A stretch of DNA of 64,000 bases from positions 10,245,701 through 10,309,700 of the forward strand of contig OX387607.1 of assembly GCA_947568835.1 (NCBI GenBank), in the 5' to 3' direction. The position numbers were made by a program, and so were the translations under genes. The number at the start of each line of letters is the position of its first letter. Within the stretch, counting starts at the first letter, position 1. The DNA comes from Protonemura montana. Taxonomy: Eukaryota; Arthropoda; Insecta; Plecoptera; Nemouridae. The notes below the pieces were generated by a model. The model was not told where the DNA came from, searched no databases, and worked only from the letters and a program-made list of their open reading frames with translations. Positions 13,965-27,649 of this stretch are shown piece by piece.

Positions 13965-14669
13965 GTCGCGTGCAGCGCGCACATTTCGCGTGATTTGTCA
14001 CGGGCCGAGCTCCACAAAATGATAGTGTTATTTACTGCTGCAATCGCTTCATCGAAATTAATAAAAATCTCTAATAGCAGTCCGTTTACTTTGTTTTAGC
14101 TTCTAAACATAGTTTTCACGCTATTGTTTGGGTACCGAACTAAACTGCACTTCGATTTTCAAACGTTCACAAAAGCAGGCATGGAATTCGTAACCTAAAT
14201 AATAGTTTGAGAAATGCTACGTAACACAATGCACGCTATCCGTGCATTATCGATCCATGCTGGTCGCACTACTCGGGCCGCAAACCTGAATCACTCAAAT
14301 ATTTATTTGCAATAGAAGACACGACATTATGTTGATTTTTATGACAGCGACTTTCAAATTTTCTCTGCATCGAGGAACGACATTGAATGGGATTAAAAAG
14401 AGATCGATACACATCTTATTGCTTCAAAAAATTCAAATAATTAAACAAATCATAAATTACACAAACCGTATTCAATAAAATATCATAACATACCATTTAC
14501 AAATTAAACAAATCATAAAAACCCAAAATCCTGTTTTCAAACACGTTCAATTGCATAACGCAGTTTTTTTTTACATATGATCGCACAGCCTCTGAAAGCA
14601 TGTGCAGACTCGAGCAGAACTAATGAGAATGCAATTAAAATGTCTATTCGCATGCATGATGTATCCTAA

Positions 14670-14990
14670 AAACTCGTGTCCATCGATTACTAGCAATGGG
14701 CTTCTAGCAATCTCGCTTTTGAAGAAGTCATTTTACCTCTGAACCATGTTTGTTGCCAGAATTGATCGATTCGGCCAAACGCGTTCGGGTTTTTGCAAAG
14801 ATCACTGGTTAACCTGATGCGAAGGGGCGAGAGAAGTACTTGAGTTGGCAACACAGCATAGACGGTCGAGTCGAAACGAGTCGATATGTTGACTTCTGAT
14901 AAGATAAACGTTATCGATCCAAGACTCTCCTAATAGCAAACCAATGCACTCGAGTTTTTGGGGTACACCATAACCTAAATGTGCCAAATT
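14670..14990 (+). repeat. Dispersed repeat family A, copy 2
   Basis: It carries the A blocks in the same order: GAAGTCATTTTACCTCTGAA, TTTTTGCAAAGATCACTGGT, GTTGGCAACACAGCATAGA, GGTCGAGTCGAAACGAGTCG and GATAAGATAAACG, ending near TTTTTGGGGTACACCATAAC. It defines the longer form of the family, about 320 bases. Confidence 0.75.
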
Positions 14991-15470
14991 CTTCTGTAAA
15001 TGCTAAATTTTGCGAGCATTTTTTTTTAGTAAAACTGGTTTCAATTGAAACTTTACAGTTGAATTACCCAGTGTGCGAGACGGATTGTAAACGCTGACGG
15101 GTTTTGAAATAATGTGCATTACCCTGCAACTACTCTGGCTGTGCGTTTGCCCCCCAGCAGCAAAACATAGACTGTACCAGAGTGTTTTATTAGGCGAAAT
15201 ACGCCACAAATCTGCGTGGTGTGACGCGAATAAATTGACAAAAGTCTTACTCGAGTAGCGAGGCTTCAACTCATAAAACAATTACTCCGTCGTGCACGGT
15301 GGCAATAGCGACGTGAAATATAATCCGCGTAAGATATTTATTGGCGTGATTTGCATTGTGGGTGGCAAGCCGGGCGTACAGAGAACAAAATTCGGAAATA
15401 AATTTGACTAAAAGGAGTAATGGAAATACATTTTAACATGATTGAAGTGTAATGGTACAGTGTATCATGA

Positions 15471-15790
15471 AAAATCGTGTGCATCGAGTTTCTAACAATG
15501 GGTCTTTGTTGGAGCATTTGTTGAAGTCAATAATACCTCCGGAGCATGTTAGCAGTCAGAATTGATTGGACTTCATTGTCAAAGATGTTGCACTGCTATG
15601 CAATTATATTCCTAGTGTTTACCTGCCGGGAAGGTTTGAGGTTAGGTAGATGAGTTGGCAACACTGCTTAAACAGTTTCACGTCGAGGCGGGTTGAAATG
15701 TTGACACTTAACAAGATAAACACGAAACGAACGAAAACCCTCAAATCGATGCACTGGAGTTTTTGGAACGTACCATAAACGTATAACTTT
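15471..15790 (+). repeat. Dispersed repeat family A, copy 3
   Basis: This is a direct-orientation neighbour of copy 2, starting about 480 bases after it. Shared blocks include GTTGAAGTCAATAATACCTC, GAGTTGGCAACACTGCTTAA, GGTTGAAATGTTGACAC, AACAAGATAAACACGAA and GTTTTTGGAACGTACCATAA. The middle part, around the TTTGCAAAGATCACTGG block, has diverged. Confidence 0.72.
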
Positions 15791-18700
15791 CCATGCCCTG
15801 GCGTAAAGTCAAATTGCAAATGTATTGACAAATTAGTGGTTCTATTTTGATTTAAACGTAACAAGGCAATTATTATAGATATGACGAACCAAATTCTCTA
15901 AAGCTATAGGCTAAGCCTTGATAAGCCATTATAGGCGCCTAGGCTTCCTATTTTGTAAAGACCATGCATACGAAATCATATCCCATTGACTTTAAGGCAT
16001 AAATCATCCCAATTTCTCCCCTGAATGGCCGAAACCGCAGCCAAGCATGGCTTACCCCGGGGGTGAGATGCAAGGGTCGTAATTAAATACCTGACCAGAG
16101 AAACACAAATTCCAGGGGACGATAAATTAACACCTATGCGCTCCCACCATGACTAATCTCCAAATATAACGTAAGCTTCCGCAAATAAAAATGTATGCTT
16201 ATTCACTTTGGGGAATTAATTGATTTTTTGATCATAAATTGGAGTCTTTGAGTTTGTTTTTAAACAATTTTACATCGTATTTATTTTCACCGGGTCACTT
16301 TGTAGAAAATAAATAGAAAAGAACTTAGCAATTCAATATCTACTGAACTGTAAACTAGATCAATCAAGACCAATATAAGCTGTCAATAATCATCAACGCT
16401 TTTGTCAAGCTCTTCACTCAATTATCAACTTTGGGGTCGACTTCGTTTCAAGCTCGAGGAAATCTGAGAGAAAATGCACATTGCTTTCACAAAGTTAATA
16501 TTTCCGAACATTTTAAAAGAGTTTGCCATACATTTATTTTTATTGATTTCCACGGAGAAGATTGTTATTCCGTTTTCGTTCATAATTTAAAAAATGCGGT
16601 CCCCCACTTCCGGTGAGCGTTACCAACATAAAAAGCAATAACTTTATTATCGGAACACGCTGGCTTCGAACCCCGGTAAACATGTGTTCTTAAAAGCTAC
16701 ATCTTCGATATTGCTGGAGTTAAATTTTACAGTTATGCGAAAAAAACTTGGCAATGTGGTACAGCACCACATTCAAAACCAAGAAGTGTATATTCACAGA
16801 ATTCTGTTTTTGATTATCGAATCTACAGTTTATATGAAATAAACATACTATATTTCTCTTCAAATTTGTTTTTCGAATTCAAAGTAAAATGAGTCACAAA
16901 CTGAAATTTCCATCGCAGCTGTCGCTTTTCCCCCCACCCCCCAAACCCGTTCAGAAGAAAAGCTCAAGTACGTAGCGCAAATAGCGAGTCATCTCCGGAC
17001 CATATCACCCTCTAGCGACAAAACCATCTTTCTTTCCGCGCCACGGCGCCTTCTTCAAAGTCTAACCATCTATCAAAACATTATCAGAGACCGCTATGTC
17101 GGCATTTTGATTACGCCAGCCTTATAAAGCATGCGCATGCTATTCGGACCGTGACAAGATTTTAATATAAGCACAGTGCCGATCACAGGGGCCGATACGC
17201 GAGCCACAGCACGGACATCTTCACCATTTATTCAACACGTCTCATTTTTGTCGGCGTGGCAATGAAACCCATGGCTTGGGCACTAAACGCGACATAAAGA
17301 CTTGTACTGTGGTATCGTAACGATGCTTTACGTTTTGTAAATTGGACGAATTGCTGAGAAGATTTCGCGTCGGTAGCAAGTACTTCCATTTATGGACATG
17401 TTTGAGATGTTCGACGAGGATGGAGCGATGTAAGAAACATGACAATCACAAAGCTCGTCTCTTCGCTGGCTACTGGTCTTCAAAACTAAGTAAACTTCGA
17501 TCGAGATTAATTACTTGGTCGTGTTTCAGGTGAAAGGAATTTGGGTGTAAAAAGTGGTTGGTTTGTGGATTTGACAGGCATGAGGATTTCAATCAGAAGA
17601 AGCAGCGTATGAAGGATTGAACACACAAAACATGGAAATGATTAACTGATCTTCCAGTTAAGATTCATGTCCGATCAAACAGAAATGATTCCAAAGATGT
17701 AGAAGAATGACTTTTGATTCAGACTGGAGAACGCAGACAAAAAAATCGAACTAATTTCAGGTGAGTCTTTCGTGAACGGGTACTTTTACCTTTTTTTTAC
17801 TGCTTTTTCATCAAGCTTTTTTCTCTAAAGAGCCTCAAGTCATTTAAGAAAGCTGCTGTGAATAGTTTAAATCAAATTCAAACTATTTTTATCTTGGCTA
17901 ACATGCTAGCAAAGCCAAAGCATATAATTTAAAATCATCTTCGTCGCATCATTTTTATTCTTTGACTTTTTAGTGCTCCGAGATCTCGTAAGCCTCAAAC
18001 AACCGATTTAAATAATATCTACCCCTCGTAGAATGACTCAGCCGTCTTTCTCGGCATCTTTGCTGAACCGTACACGAAACTAACCACCTCTTTACTGAGC
18101 AAACTTCACAGCGAAACTTTCCAAAATCATATACACACAATATTCTGATAACATATCGAAACCGTAGCCATGAAGAAATCCGGCCAATTTCTTAATTAAC
18201 GAAGCCTGCAAGTGCAACAAATAAGTACTTCGCACCCCGGTTTTTCGCCTATCCCTAAACGCGCGCCGAAGACGCGAACGGTCGGAGAGTTACCGTAACA
18301 AAAGTTTATCAATTTCCATGTTCTACACGACGCCGTGTTTGCTGTTGTATCGCCCCTCGCCCTTCCCCGCACCGTTACAGAGGTGACGTTAATAATGTAC
18401 CTCTAAAAGAGGAAGTTTGCTTGTGCCCGTAACAAGCTTGCCGTCGCTTAGATTGGAGACAGGGTGGAGAGGCCACCTTACACATGGCAAGACCGTTACC
18501 GGGTGCAAAACGCTATCTTGCACACCTTTAGATGGAAGATAACAGCCGCCCATTTCCACCCCCTCATCTTATTCGAACGTCATTTAATTTAATGGCACCT
18601 ATAAAGTTGACTCTTAATATGGTTAAACTATAATAAAATGCAATCCCATGTGTAAAATTTTCCAAAGTAGAAATTCTTTGTTTATTCAGGAGCGATAGGA

Positions 18701-19191
18701 CACCGGGGGTGCGAAAAACGGGTACTAGCACCAGGAAAATTGAACGGAAAGTTGATTCGAGACGCGGTAATCGCTTTCCTGGAGTTTTCCAGCAGCTTTT
18801 GTTTTTATAAAAACAAGACCAACGATCGTGACTTGCGACGCGAAGACAAATAATTCAGCTCGAGAAATGCATTGAAAATATTTGTCTTGATCTTATCGAA
18901 TTCACCCACGCGATGATTGATAAATGTTTAGCTAGCTTCGACAAGATAAACCCTAAGGAAGCACACGAAACACCAGAACCCCTCCTGGTGCACGGATTAA
19001 GACCGAGACTACTGTCAAACCCAAAAGCTTGCGGAAAATTTACGCGTTATTCGATGTGCACATAAGGGTGTTATTACAGAATACCAAGTGTCTTTCGCTT
19101 GGCCTAACACTTTCCAGCTTGAGAGTAATTATTCGCGACTAGCGCATCGAGAATTAGATCGGCACCACTGCGAGGGTGTCTCGACGACAGG

Positions 19192-19229
19192 AGGCGGCGG
19201 CGGCGGCGGGGGGGGGGGGGGGGGGGGGG
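19192..19229 (+). repeat. (GGC)n followed by poly(G), 22 bases
   Basis: A GGC trinucleotide run leads into an uninterrupted G tract from 19208 to 19229. It explains the polyglycine and polyproline reading frames seen here on the two strands. Confidence 0.95.
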
Positions 19230-22200
19230 TGATTTTGGGTTTGGGGGTGATACTGTCCAGATACCACAAGACAATGCGATGATGTGTCGCCCTGCTTCAG
19301 GCTTATACAGAGCATCAAGCGACATCTGGCCTCTCTCCGAAGCGTTACAATACAACAAAGTAGATAACCATTAGCTGTGACTGGAGCGGCAACGGGCTGT
19401 GCTTGATCCTAAAGCAGACAATGTTCCTCTGGCTAAATGGTAAGTGCCCTTTATCCCCACCCCCTCCCCCCAAACACCTTCTTTGTTTGACTAGGGAATT
19501 GGATGGTGCACGAAATGGCACTAACACAGCCCCTCAGCTTGTGTTGATTTCATGTAATTCGATTCGTTAAATAAAATGATTGAATAAACAATGTTATCCC
19601 ACACCCATTTACACTTAGGAATTAGAATATTGTGTAGCGTGGCTAAGTTCTCAAGTTCTAAATTTAGCTCGCCGTCTCGCAAAGGTATCGCCATGCGGGG
19701 CATCTCGTTTATCGCTGCCATAGAAATAAATTTGTAAAAGAGCATTTATATTTTAACATACCGTGCACTGAAAAAGCAGAAAACACATTTCTCTCATTTT
19801 TCACGCGCTCTCTTGTTTTGGAAGTCACCGCTCAAGTTATCCAACAGCCTTCACGTCATCGATCTCTTATTTTTACAACAACCTGGTAAAAAAAAAACCT
19901 AAACCGTGCAATATTTTGGGCGTAGGTTTCCGTTTCGAATGCATTCACCCACGGAGGGAGTGTGTGGCCCTGCACGAACGATTGGAGCCACCTGCTTCCT
20001 AGGAGCTACGATCCACGAAACCAAGCCACATCTCACAATGTGCCACCATATCGTCGACTCCCTTGCTCAGAGGAGAGTCGTGGCCGAACCCAATTACTAT
20101 AGCGTCATGCCAGCTAAGAAACCTAAGCCAGGCTCTTCGTAAAAGCTACGTGGATAGCTGTCTTGGTATATGGAGCATGCGTTTGCCACCTGCCTTCAGT
20201 CCCATCTTAGGAAATGAAATAACAGGCCGTTGGAGGATGATATGTCGGCGTTGTTCGGTTTCCAGTCGTGCCTTCTGTCTAGTAATTTATTATTTTCACT
20301 CACGACCAGTGCATGAATATAACAATCAAGCAATTTAGAAAAAAAAAAGCTCATGATATGAAAATATATCTCAGAGTTTTATAATACGAAATTTGTTGGG
20401 GTAAAATACTGCGCTTGGCAGGCATTGTAAACGCTTTTATTTTACGACAGATTGTGGTTTACGTTCGGACTAAATCAAAAAGTGAAATATGAAATAAGTT
20501 AGTGCCAGCAGTTTTCCATGCGTTTAGTACATAAAAAGCATGTGGTTCATCTCGGCATAAAAAGCGAACATAACTGACAAAATGAGTGTATGATTCAGAA
20601 TATCATGTTTATACGTAGACTCTCTTTTATATGAAGGGATGCTTTATTACTTTGGCCTTATAACACAGGCTAGATTTTTGATATTAGAAAGATCGCTTGG
20701 GCTGGTAGGAGATCGCCTCTTCTAGCTCTGCACTTTACGATCCTTTATAATGACTTGAAATGAAAATCTGCTTAATTTACACTTGAAAGTCGAGGAGAGA
20801 AGAAACGCCTTTTATCTTCGACATCTGCGCTCTTCCTTCGCTTGCTTCGACGGAGTGCCCTCGCGGTATCAACCAACATCCGAACCCGCGAACTCTTGAG
20901 CATGATTCCCTTCAAGAGCCATGGTTCGAGAATTTTTGAGCCTCCCCGACTCGTTCACGGCATGGTCGTACGTGCATTGCTCCAAAGCCGATCAAACATT
21001 TCAAAAGTATTTCGCCAAACTCTTTAGTCGGGGAACTTATTTTAGCGAATCGACAGAGAAAGTGCAAATACAACTTTTCCTACCGGGATGAGTGACGAAG
21101 AAAACGGAAACCCCTTTGGGGATTTACCAGGGCTTCACTTTTGAGTTTTTCTTTGCTCTGGTCTCGCCGACGGTGTTACTTTTTATGTTATTGGTGGTAA
21201 ACGTGGTCGCCATGGAGGACGGTTCATATCAAATAAACGAACTCTGTGTGTCGTGTCGATGCATTGCAAACTCAACTGTTCCTGACGGTAAACTTATTTC
21301 CGTTCCCAGCACCACGAAGGAAACGAACCTAACAAGGGGTGTCTTCAAAATGTATCGTAAGTTATTGGAAAGTTAGTCGATCCAAATTTATACGGATGCG
21401 AATACAATATCCCCGGGGGAGGCGAGGAACGATTTAACGCCGTTTGAAGGGTGCTAGAATTTTTAACCAGAAGTTATACGCTAGGGGTGGCCAATGCATT
21501 CCGCGGCACAGACTCCTTATGTCCAGGAAGTATACAGTTGAAATTCCTAATCTAAACAGGATGAAAAACTGTTTATAGGGGAATAACCAATTGACTTTGT
21601 ATAATTTTCTCGTTCTAATTTGCATCGATTTGCATTCTAATGGGAAAATGCACTTTCATTTAAACCACAGCGTCAACCGTTTCTCTTGTATTTTTTCAAC
21701 ACATCTCGGTATATGCCTGGTTAAAAACACGATTTTCACAGCCAGACACAGACGCTAAACCACCCAAGATCAATCTCGACCATTGCAACAATCTATGTGG
21801 GTGGCGGGTGGGAACGGCTCAATCACTCATCCGCCAGCATCAACGCTTGCACCTTTAAAACCAGCATCACCCGATGACAACTTCGACTGGGGAGAGATTT
21901 ACTAAACTCGTAATTACTACTGATCAATCGTAGAGTGATTGGTGGGGGGAGAGGTTGATATCGAGGGGGGGTCATGAGGAGACTACACTGCACAGATATC
22001 ATTCACATTCACTCATCCATCATTTACCGTCCGCTGCTTATTGGATTGTCCGTCAGTGCTCGTCTCCCCTACAGGACTGCTGTTGACAATCACAACATCT
22101 GATTGGTTTATCGGGAAATGACGTATACACAATCGACTTTTGTGTACGACGCAGAAGAGAAAAAAATGTTTAAGAAATGTGGATTATTACGAAGAGTTGA

Positions 22201-22960
22201 GGGGCTGGAAATAAGACGTTTTGTGAGACAGCTGGAGTATTGTCGTGTTCCGGAGCCGTTCTCGGAGGAGGGAAATCTTTTCACAGTTTTATTAAGGAAC
22301 GTGGAAAAAAATTGATGAAATCTGTGAGGTTCGCATTGGTAGACGACTCAGAGGTGAAATTAATCATCAAATTAAAAGCTAAGATCAAATCGTGACGGAA
22401 CTCATCTCATTGATCAAAGTACTTTGATTATTTCGTTGCGTTTATTTTTAATAGAAAATTTACAAGTCTCTATAACTCGGGAGAAAATAACCTTTAAAAT
22501 TGGCACGATGTCTTAATTAGACACTAATTAAAAGAAGTACCCTAGAATCAACACAAAATACAAACTCAACCATCGTTTCCCCCCTCGTAAGACTTCACCA
22601 GCGTACCTAGAGCTAAAAGACCTTGAAAAACATGCTCACATTTTCCAGCACGGTGGCTATGAACTTGAAATCGATTTTCATACGTCTAAAAATAGCGCAA
22701 TAAAACCGCTGGATTATCACCTGGAATTCCGCCGACAGCCAGACATCCACTCTGCTTATCACCACTTCCTAAACGGTGTCATCGGGTAATATCAACAACA
22801 GCTGACTGCCTCCCGATAACAGCGACCTGCATCTTGTATCACCTGTCAGGTATGTATTTAATGATAACCTAGCTACGCAATCTAACCCGATATGTTTCAA
22901 GATCGATAACACCAAAAGAGTGTCATGAGGCCCACCAAGTTTCTGCCCTACACAGGAAGA

Positions 22961-22999
22961 GATCAAATTGCTTGATAATCAAATTGCTTGATAATCAAA
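22961..22999 (+). repeat. 16-bp tandem repeat (about 2.4 units)
   Basis: The unit AATCAAATTGCTTGAT occurs twice in a row with one mismatch (first base), followed by AATCAAA of a third unit. It is a minisatellite seed with no gene context. Confidence 0.85.
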
Positions 23000-25922
23000 C
23001 TGTAAGAGATTGGGTCACCTGACCCTTGTGCACTGAAAGGGTGGTCACGATAATGGGATGGTCAACAAGATACAACCACCTGGGGTGGTACTGTGGTCAG
23101 CGGGGGTGGTAGGGGGTGGTCAGTGGTTGGCGCCGAGAGGTTCAAACAGAGATCGCGTTACCTACTCGAAGTGGGTGAAAGACAACAACAAAAGCAACCC
23201 CTTTCAAATTAAGTGACCCTGTCCGCTAAGAGCTATCGACGGCTACTGGGCCTTTATAAGTGATTCATGACGTAAGTGATTCAACGGATGATGTTACAAT
23301 GTTTTCCAGGCAGTAAAGTGACTCACTTGTAAAGAAAATTACAGTATGTGACTTTTCCAGGACTGTATTTTCCGCGTAGGAAAAACAACGATGTGTTATT
23401 TGGTTGGTCTGCAAGTAGCAAAGCCTGTTATAAATGTGATTCATACGTTGAGTGCGAAACGACTGTACGCTTTTCCAGGACTAAGAATTGCTCAATTTTC
23501 CACTCGGTCTATCGGTACAGTCATAAAAGTATCAGGCTGTGACGCGAAACTATGGGCTACGGTAATCATTTTATTCAGCCATTACACACTGTTAATTTCG
23601 AAGAGCGCATTTCCCAGCTGAGTTCAATTGAATATTTTATTATTAGTTATTATTTATAGTACACAAAACATTATAAAAAAAACCGAAATAGTATCACTGC
23701 CAGCTACGTGAATAATGAAGGAATGATCAACACTAAGAAATACCGATAAATTTAATTGCCGAAACATAGTGGACGGGTTGGCTCTTCGCAGCGATGCACT
23801 AACATGACAGAACGTTGCATGACGGAAAGAATTATCAGGATATTAAATTATTCGAAATTAAACTTTTATAGATTTGCATCAATTACAAGCACACATAAAC
23901 ACAAGGTCTCCCCCTAAAACGGGTGACGCCACATAACGCAATAACCCATCACAACATTGAACACGATAGCCATGCAAACTGTCCTGCGTACACACGCATG
24001 GGGTGCCTCAATCAGATATATTTATAGAAATTGCACAAAACAAGGGCCCACTCAAAGGCCACATGAGCATCCTGATATTTCGCATCCAAACATACTTGAA
24101 AGCCAGCTAGTTTTTTTTTTCTATTCCCCCCTCCCTTTTCACACAACCCACGGAGCGTTATTATGCAGTTGACACGTATGTTGACAGGAAAAAATGACGG
24201 AAACCCGCGGCATCTGTCGCCGTCGTTCGCCGTCGCGACCACAAAAGCGTCGATTTGAGTGGCGTCGAAAGTGGCGACCCGGTACGCACTGTACGCACTC
24301 TAAAACGCATGGACAGCACACGTATAGTGCTCAGGACAGGAGGGTCAGACCGCACTATGGCCGTTTGGTGATATATCCTAACACTTCGCCACGGATACGC
24401 AGAGAGGCGGAAATCCTTTTTGAACGCGTAGCGAACGCAATCTCGTGGCGGTTGTGGAATCGTGATTTCGTGACATGGTGAAATATCGTCGATGAATATA
24501 AAGATTGTTGTTTGCGTTGGCTTGATGTTTGCGAATTTATTTGAATTCGTGGTTACGGTCGCGGGAATTGGCTCAGTCTCAGAGATGGGGAAATTCGTGC
24601 TATTCGATATCCTTGATTGATGCAAACACACAATCTTTTGACTTATTACACGCGAGGATTCTTTTTTTCTTGCGAAGAATACGGTCTCAATTCCCGGCGA
24701 CTTCAAGGAGGATCGTCAAAAAAGTTAGCAAAGTTAAAAGACACCCCCAAACCTAGACCCCAATTTTCCACACTTTATCGGAGACCATCTTTGCAGCACT
24801 GAAAAACTCCGGCATCTTTGCAGTTTGTTTCTTTCTCCGCAGAACGTAACTCATGATCTAACAGCCATCACAGCGCGCTCTCTCTAGGGTTGTTACCACT
24901 TTTTAGCTCCTCCAGACATTTTGTAGAGCTCTCGGGCAACAGAAATGTAGCAATGTTTTTCCATCATTGCATCACGGAGACGCGATAACATTGTCACCGC
25001 CTCGTAAATACACGCACGTACAAAATCACATCGGTGACATTTATTCTTTCACCTAGCCGCAGCGAAGGAAATAACGAGCCGCTCGCTAGAAAGAGTACCC
25101 CTTTTGGGGAAAGGGTTCCAGCGAATTTATAGTCTGTACGTTAGAAAATACAAACTGTGGAAGGTGAGCATTGAAATCGGAAGCTTGCTTGGGATTAAGA
25201 GAACATTTTAGGAGCGCGATTGCGACTCCATTTTTTTTTTTTATATCGCTGATCTATTTGAAGACGAAGTGGGTTACGTCCCTTTTAAATTACCGATAGC
25301 GTTATTCAATTAGAGAGAGAAGGCTGATTTTTGGGCAAAGGGATCTTTGTGTTTATCGTAAAAATAATTTGCTTAGTGCATTGTTGAAATCATATCGAGG
25401 TGAGATCTATGTTTGTTGAACGGATAAAGACGTTAGAGCTTTTAATAATTTTTCGTCGAAAAGTGCGCGAATTCTGTAGTTGAGAATGACGTTTGGTGCC
25501 AAGAACCCCCGGGAAGACCCCGGTGCAGAGAGACGGCCGGAGAAGCGAGGACCGGTTATCACTCCCGACTTTTGACACCAAAAGAACACGGCGTCGACGA
25601 GTCTTGTTTCAAAACTCATTCCGTTCCGGGCGCTACGACGTCCACCGACGCTGTACCAGCGAGATTTGTCCGAGAGTTGCGTTACGTCGCCTTTCCCTGT
25701 GACGTTCCCGATCGCTTTATTTAGGGGACGAGTTCCACGACGCTCAGCCAAATTCTACGACGAAATTCTAGCGCCGATCGACGCCTAGTATCACTTTCAT
25801 ATATTTTTGTTAGGAGCTAGGTAGGGGTTCTGAGTGAGATGTGTATAAAAACATTTAAAAGATATTGTGCTGCAAAGATTGCTACCAGTGATCCACCCCA
25901 ACCCTAAGGGCCAAGGCGCGGC

Positions 25923-26125
25923 ACAGCTCAAGAGGTTAAGGTGGGTAACCACCATGCGTAAAGCACGGCAAGTCCCCTCAAAACATCTGTAAATGCTGTT
26001 GTTGTCAGATAGCCAGGTAAGGTAAACACAATCTCACTAATTGTAGATTCTATTTGCATATCTGTGATGGATAGCTTTGTTAAATGGCTCACGAGTAGGG
26101 TTTGAACTTGGAGGACGCGTCCAAG
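25923..26125 (+). repeat. Possible tRNA-like SINE remnant
   Basis: ACAGCTCAAGAGGTTAAG at 25923-25940 resembles a pol III A-box, and GGGTTTGAACTTG at 26098-26110 resembles a B-box. The B-box-like segment runs into a 6-bp inverted repeat (CTTGGA / TCCAAG). The 158-base spacing is far longer than in a tRNA, and no second copy was seen in the window. Confidence 0.25.
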
Positions 26126-26574
26126 CAGCCATGTATAGGCTCCGCAGCTGCAATCGTCTTATAAACGTTCCAAAACACACAATCGTATCAAAATAATTAC
26201 AGTGTCTAATTTACGAAAGCAAACAATAGAATGAGTTGCAGCGGAAATCAAAGATATATACGACTACTCAATTGGGAATAATACTAATCGTGGACACAGA
26301 ACAATGCCTCTTGGTACAGTCAGGCCTTAGGAGGCATTTAAGACGCTGGTGGAGTTTCGGGTTTCAAATGGTGCATGTAATTCGATACTTGAAATACTTG
26401 AATCATTATTTGATTATATATGTTTTACGTACGTGTCTGCCGCAAGTCGGCCTGAACGTGCATCTAACTTCTAAATATCCTTGAAGACCAAACAATTAGA
26501 CTTATGACTGTAAATATGAATGAATTATGCATTTAAAGTCTAGCGTGTATGGGCTTTAAATTTAGTACCAAGAA

Positions 26575-26826
26575 AATTGCCGTCTGATGGCTACTTTCCC
26601 GATAAAAAGAGTGAACGACCAGAGGTGGAGTCATAATTTTGGGTGTTCAAAAATTGTATTTTGTTTCTCGCAGATTACTCCTATTTAGGACTGGTTTACT
26701 TTCAATTAATCTTCTAATCTCCACGATTGATAAAGACGGCCGCAAGCACCAAGGATGGCTACATGGGTAACACATGTTCGAGGCTCTTTTACTTGTAGAA
26801 CGTTTAGCATTAGCGCTGTGACTAAC
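26575..26826 (+). repeat. Dispersed repeat family C, copy 1
   Basis: Shared blocks are ATTGCCGTCTGATGGCTACT, CAGAGGTGGAGTCA, CTCGCAGATTACTCCTATTT, AAGACGGCCGCAAGC and CGTTTAGCATTAGCGCTGTG. The first two match copy 2; the middle two match copy 3. Confidence 0.7.
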
Positions 26827-27649
26827 ATTTTTCCCTAATGATGAAATGTGTGGCGCTGTTGAACCGAGATATCAACTCCAAAAAATCATTACTGGCTTGC
26901 TGACAATTGAGTAATGAAAAGAAAACAGTGACGAGTGTTCATCATCACTTATGAGTGCTCTCATTAACAATCCAAAAATGAAAAGAATGTTTATTCAGAT
27001 GCCTAGTTTATCAAGATTCTCTCCAAGTAGCTGTCAAACATAAAACATTCAATGAAAATAGTACAGACAGATAATAAGCAACTGCTTAACTCCTAGTTTG
27101 GGATATGAATATTGCGATTTCCGAATCAGAAAACTCAAAACCTCATTTACTGTACATCATAAACATTTTTTTTTTCCGTCAGCAAGCCTGAAAGTGTTGA
27201 CGTTTTCATTTGAATTCATTTATCAACATCTTGTGATATAAAAGAGATCTTCACAAGTACAAATAAAACCACGTGTGCACATTAGAAATAAGAAACACAT
27301 CTCGACAGTCGGCTTAAGTGTGGGTGGTCAGACATGATTAAATTAAGATAAATCAAGTCACCGCCAGCAGGCAAAAAAAAACACGGTTTTAAAATGACCG
27401 ACATGAAAGGTCAACCGCGATGCATTTTGCTATGACGTTATCTGCTGTGCACAGAAGTTCCATTAAAGTGTAATGCATAACTGCAAATAATTAGCAAAAT
27501 ATAAAACAAGGACAAAGATTCTATGAAAATTAATAACTGTTTTTATATCAACATTAAGCTGTGTGATATTAATTAGAGCTTAATTTTAGATAGCCATTCG
27601 TTCATTCCCAAGTAAAGTGCATTTCAAAAACGCAAGTGAAACGGATTCT

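Larger units (their letters stand above)
12593..14669. other. Non-coding, with poly(C) and (AT)n tracts
   Basis: No domain-bearing frame. Simple-sequence tracts at 13589 and 13936 are the main landmarks. Confidence 0.6.
15791..26574. other. Long non-coding stretch
   Basis: It contains the poly(G) tract at 19208, the 16-bp tandem repeat at 22961, G-rich GGTGGT runs near 23080-23130, three TTTTCCAGG copies between 23300 and 23480, and CpG-richer patches at about 24190-24480 and 25490-25790. A possible weak family A relic lies near 18920-18990. Frames of up to 181 codons (24161-24706, minus) show no recognisable domain. Confidence 0.5.

Noticed and set aside
18920..18990. Possible sixth family A copy
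   Set aside because: Only the GACAAGATAAAC-type block matches; not enough shared blocks.
19088..19358. Polyglycine and polyproline frames
   Set aside because: Produced entirely by the GGC/poly(G) tract.
21092..21376. 94-codon frame with a hydrophobic segment resembling a membrane protein
   Set aside because: It begins at a GTG, not an ATG, and I recognise no family; a hydrophobic stretch alone is weak evidence.
24161..24706. 181-codon minus-strand frame
   Set aside because: No recognisable domain, no repeat of codon pattern, overlaps another open frame; most likely chance in a CpG-richer patch.
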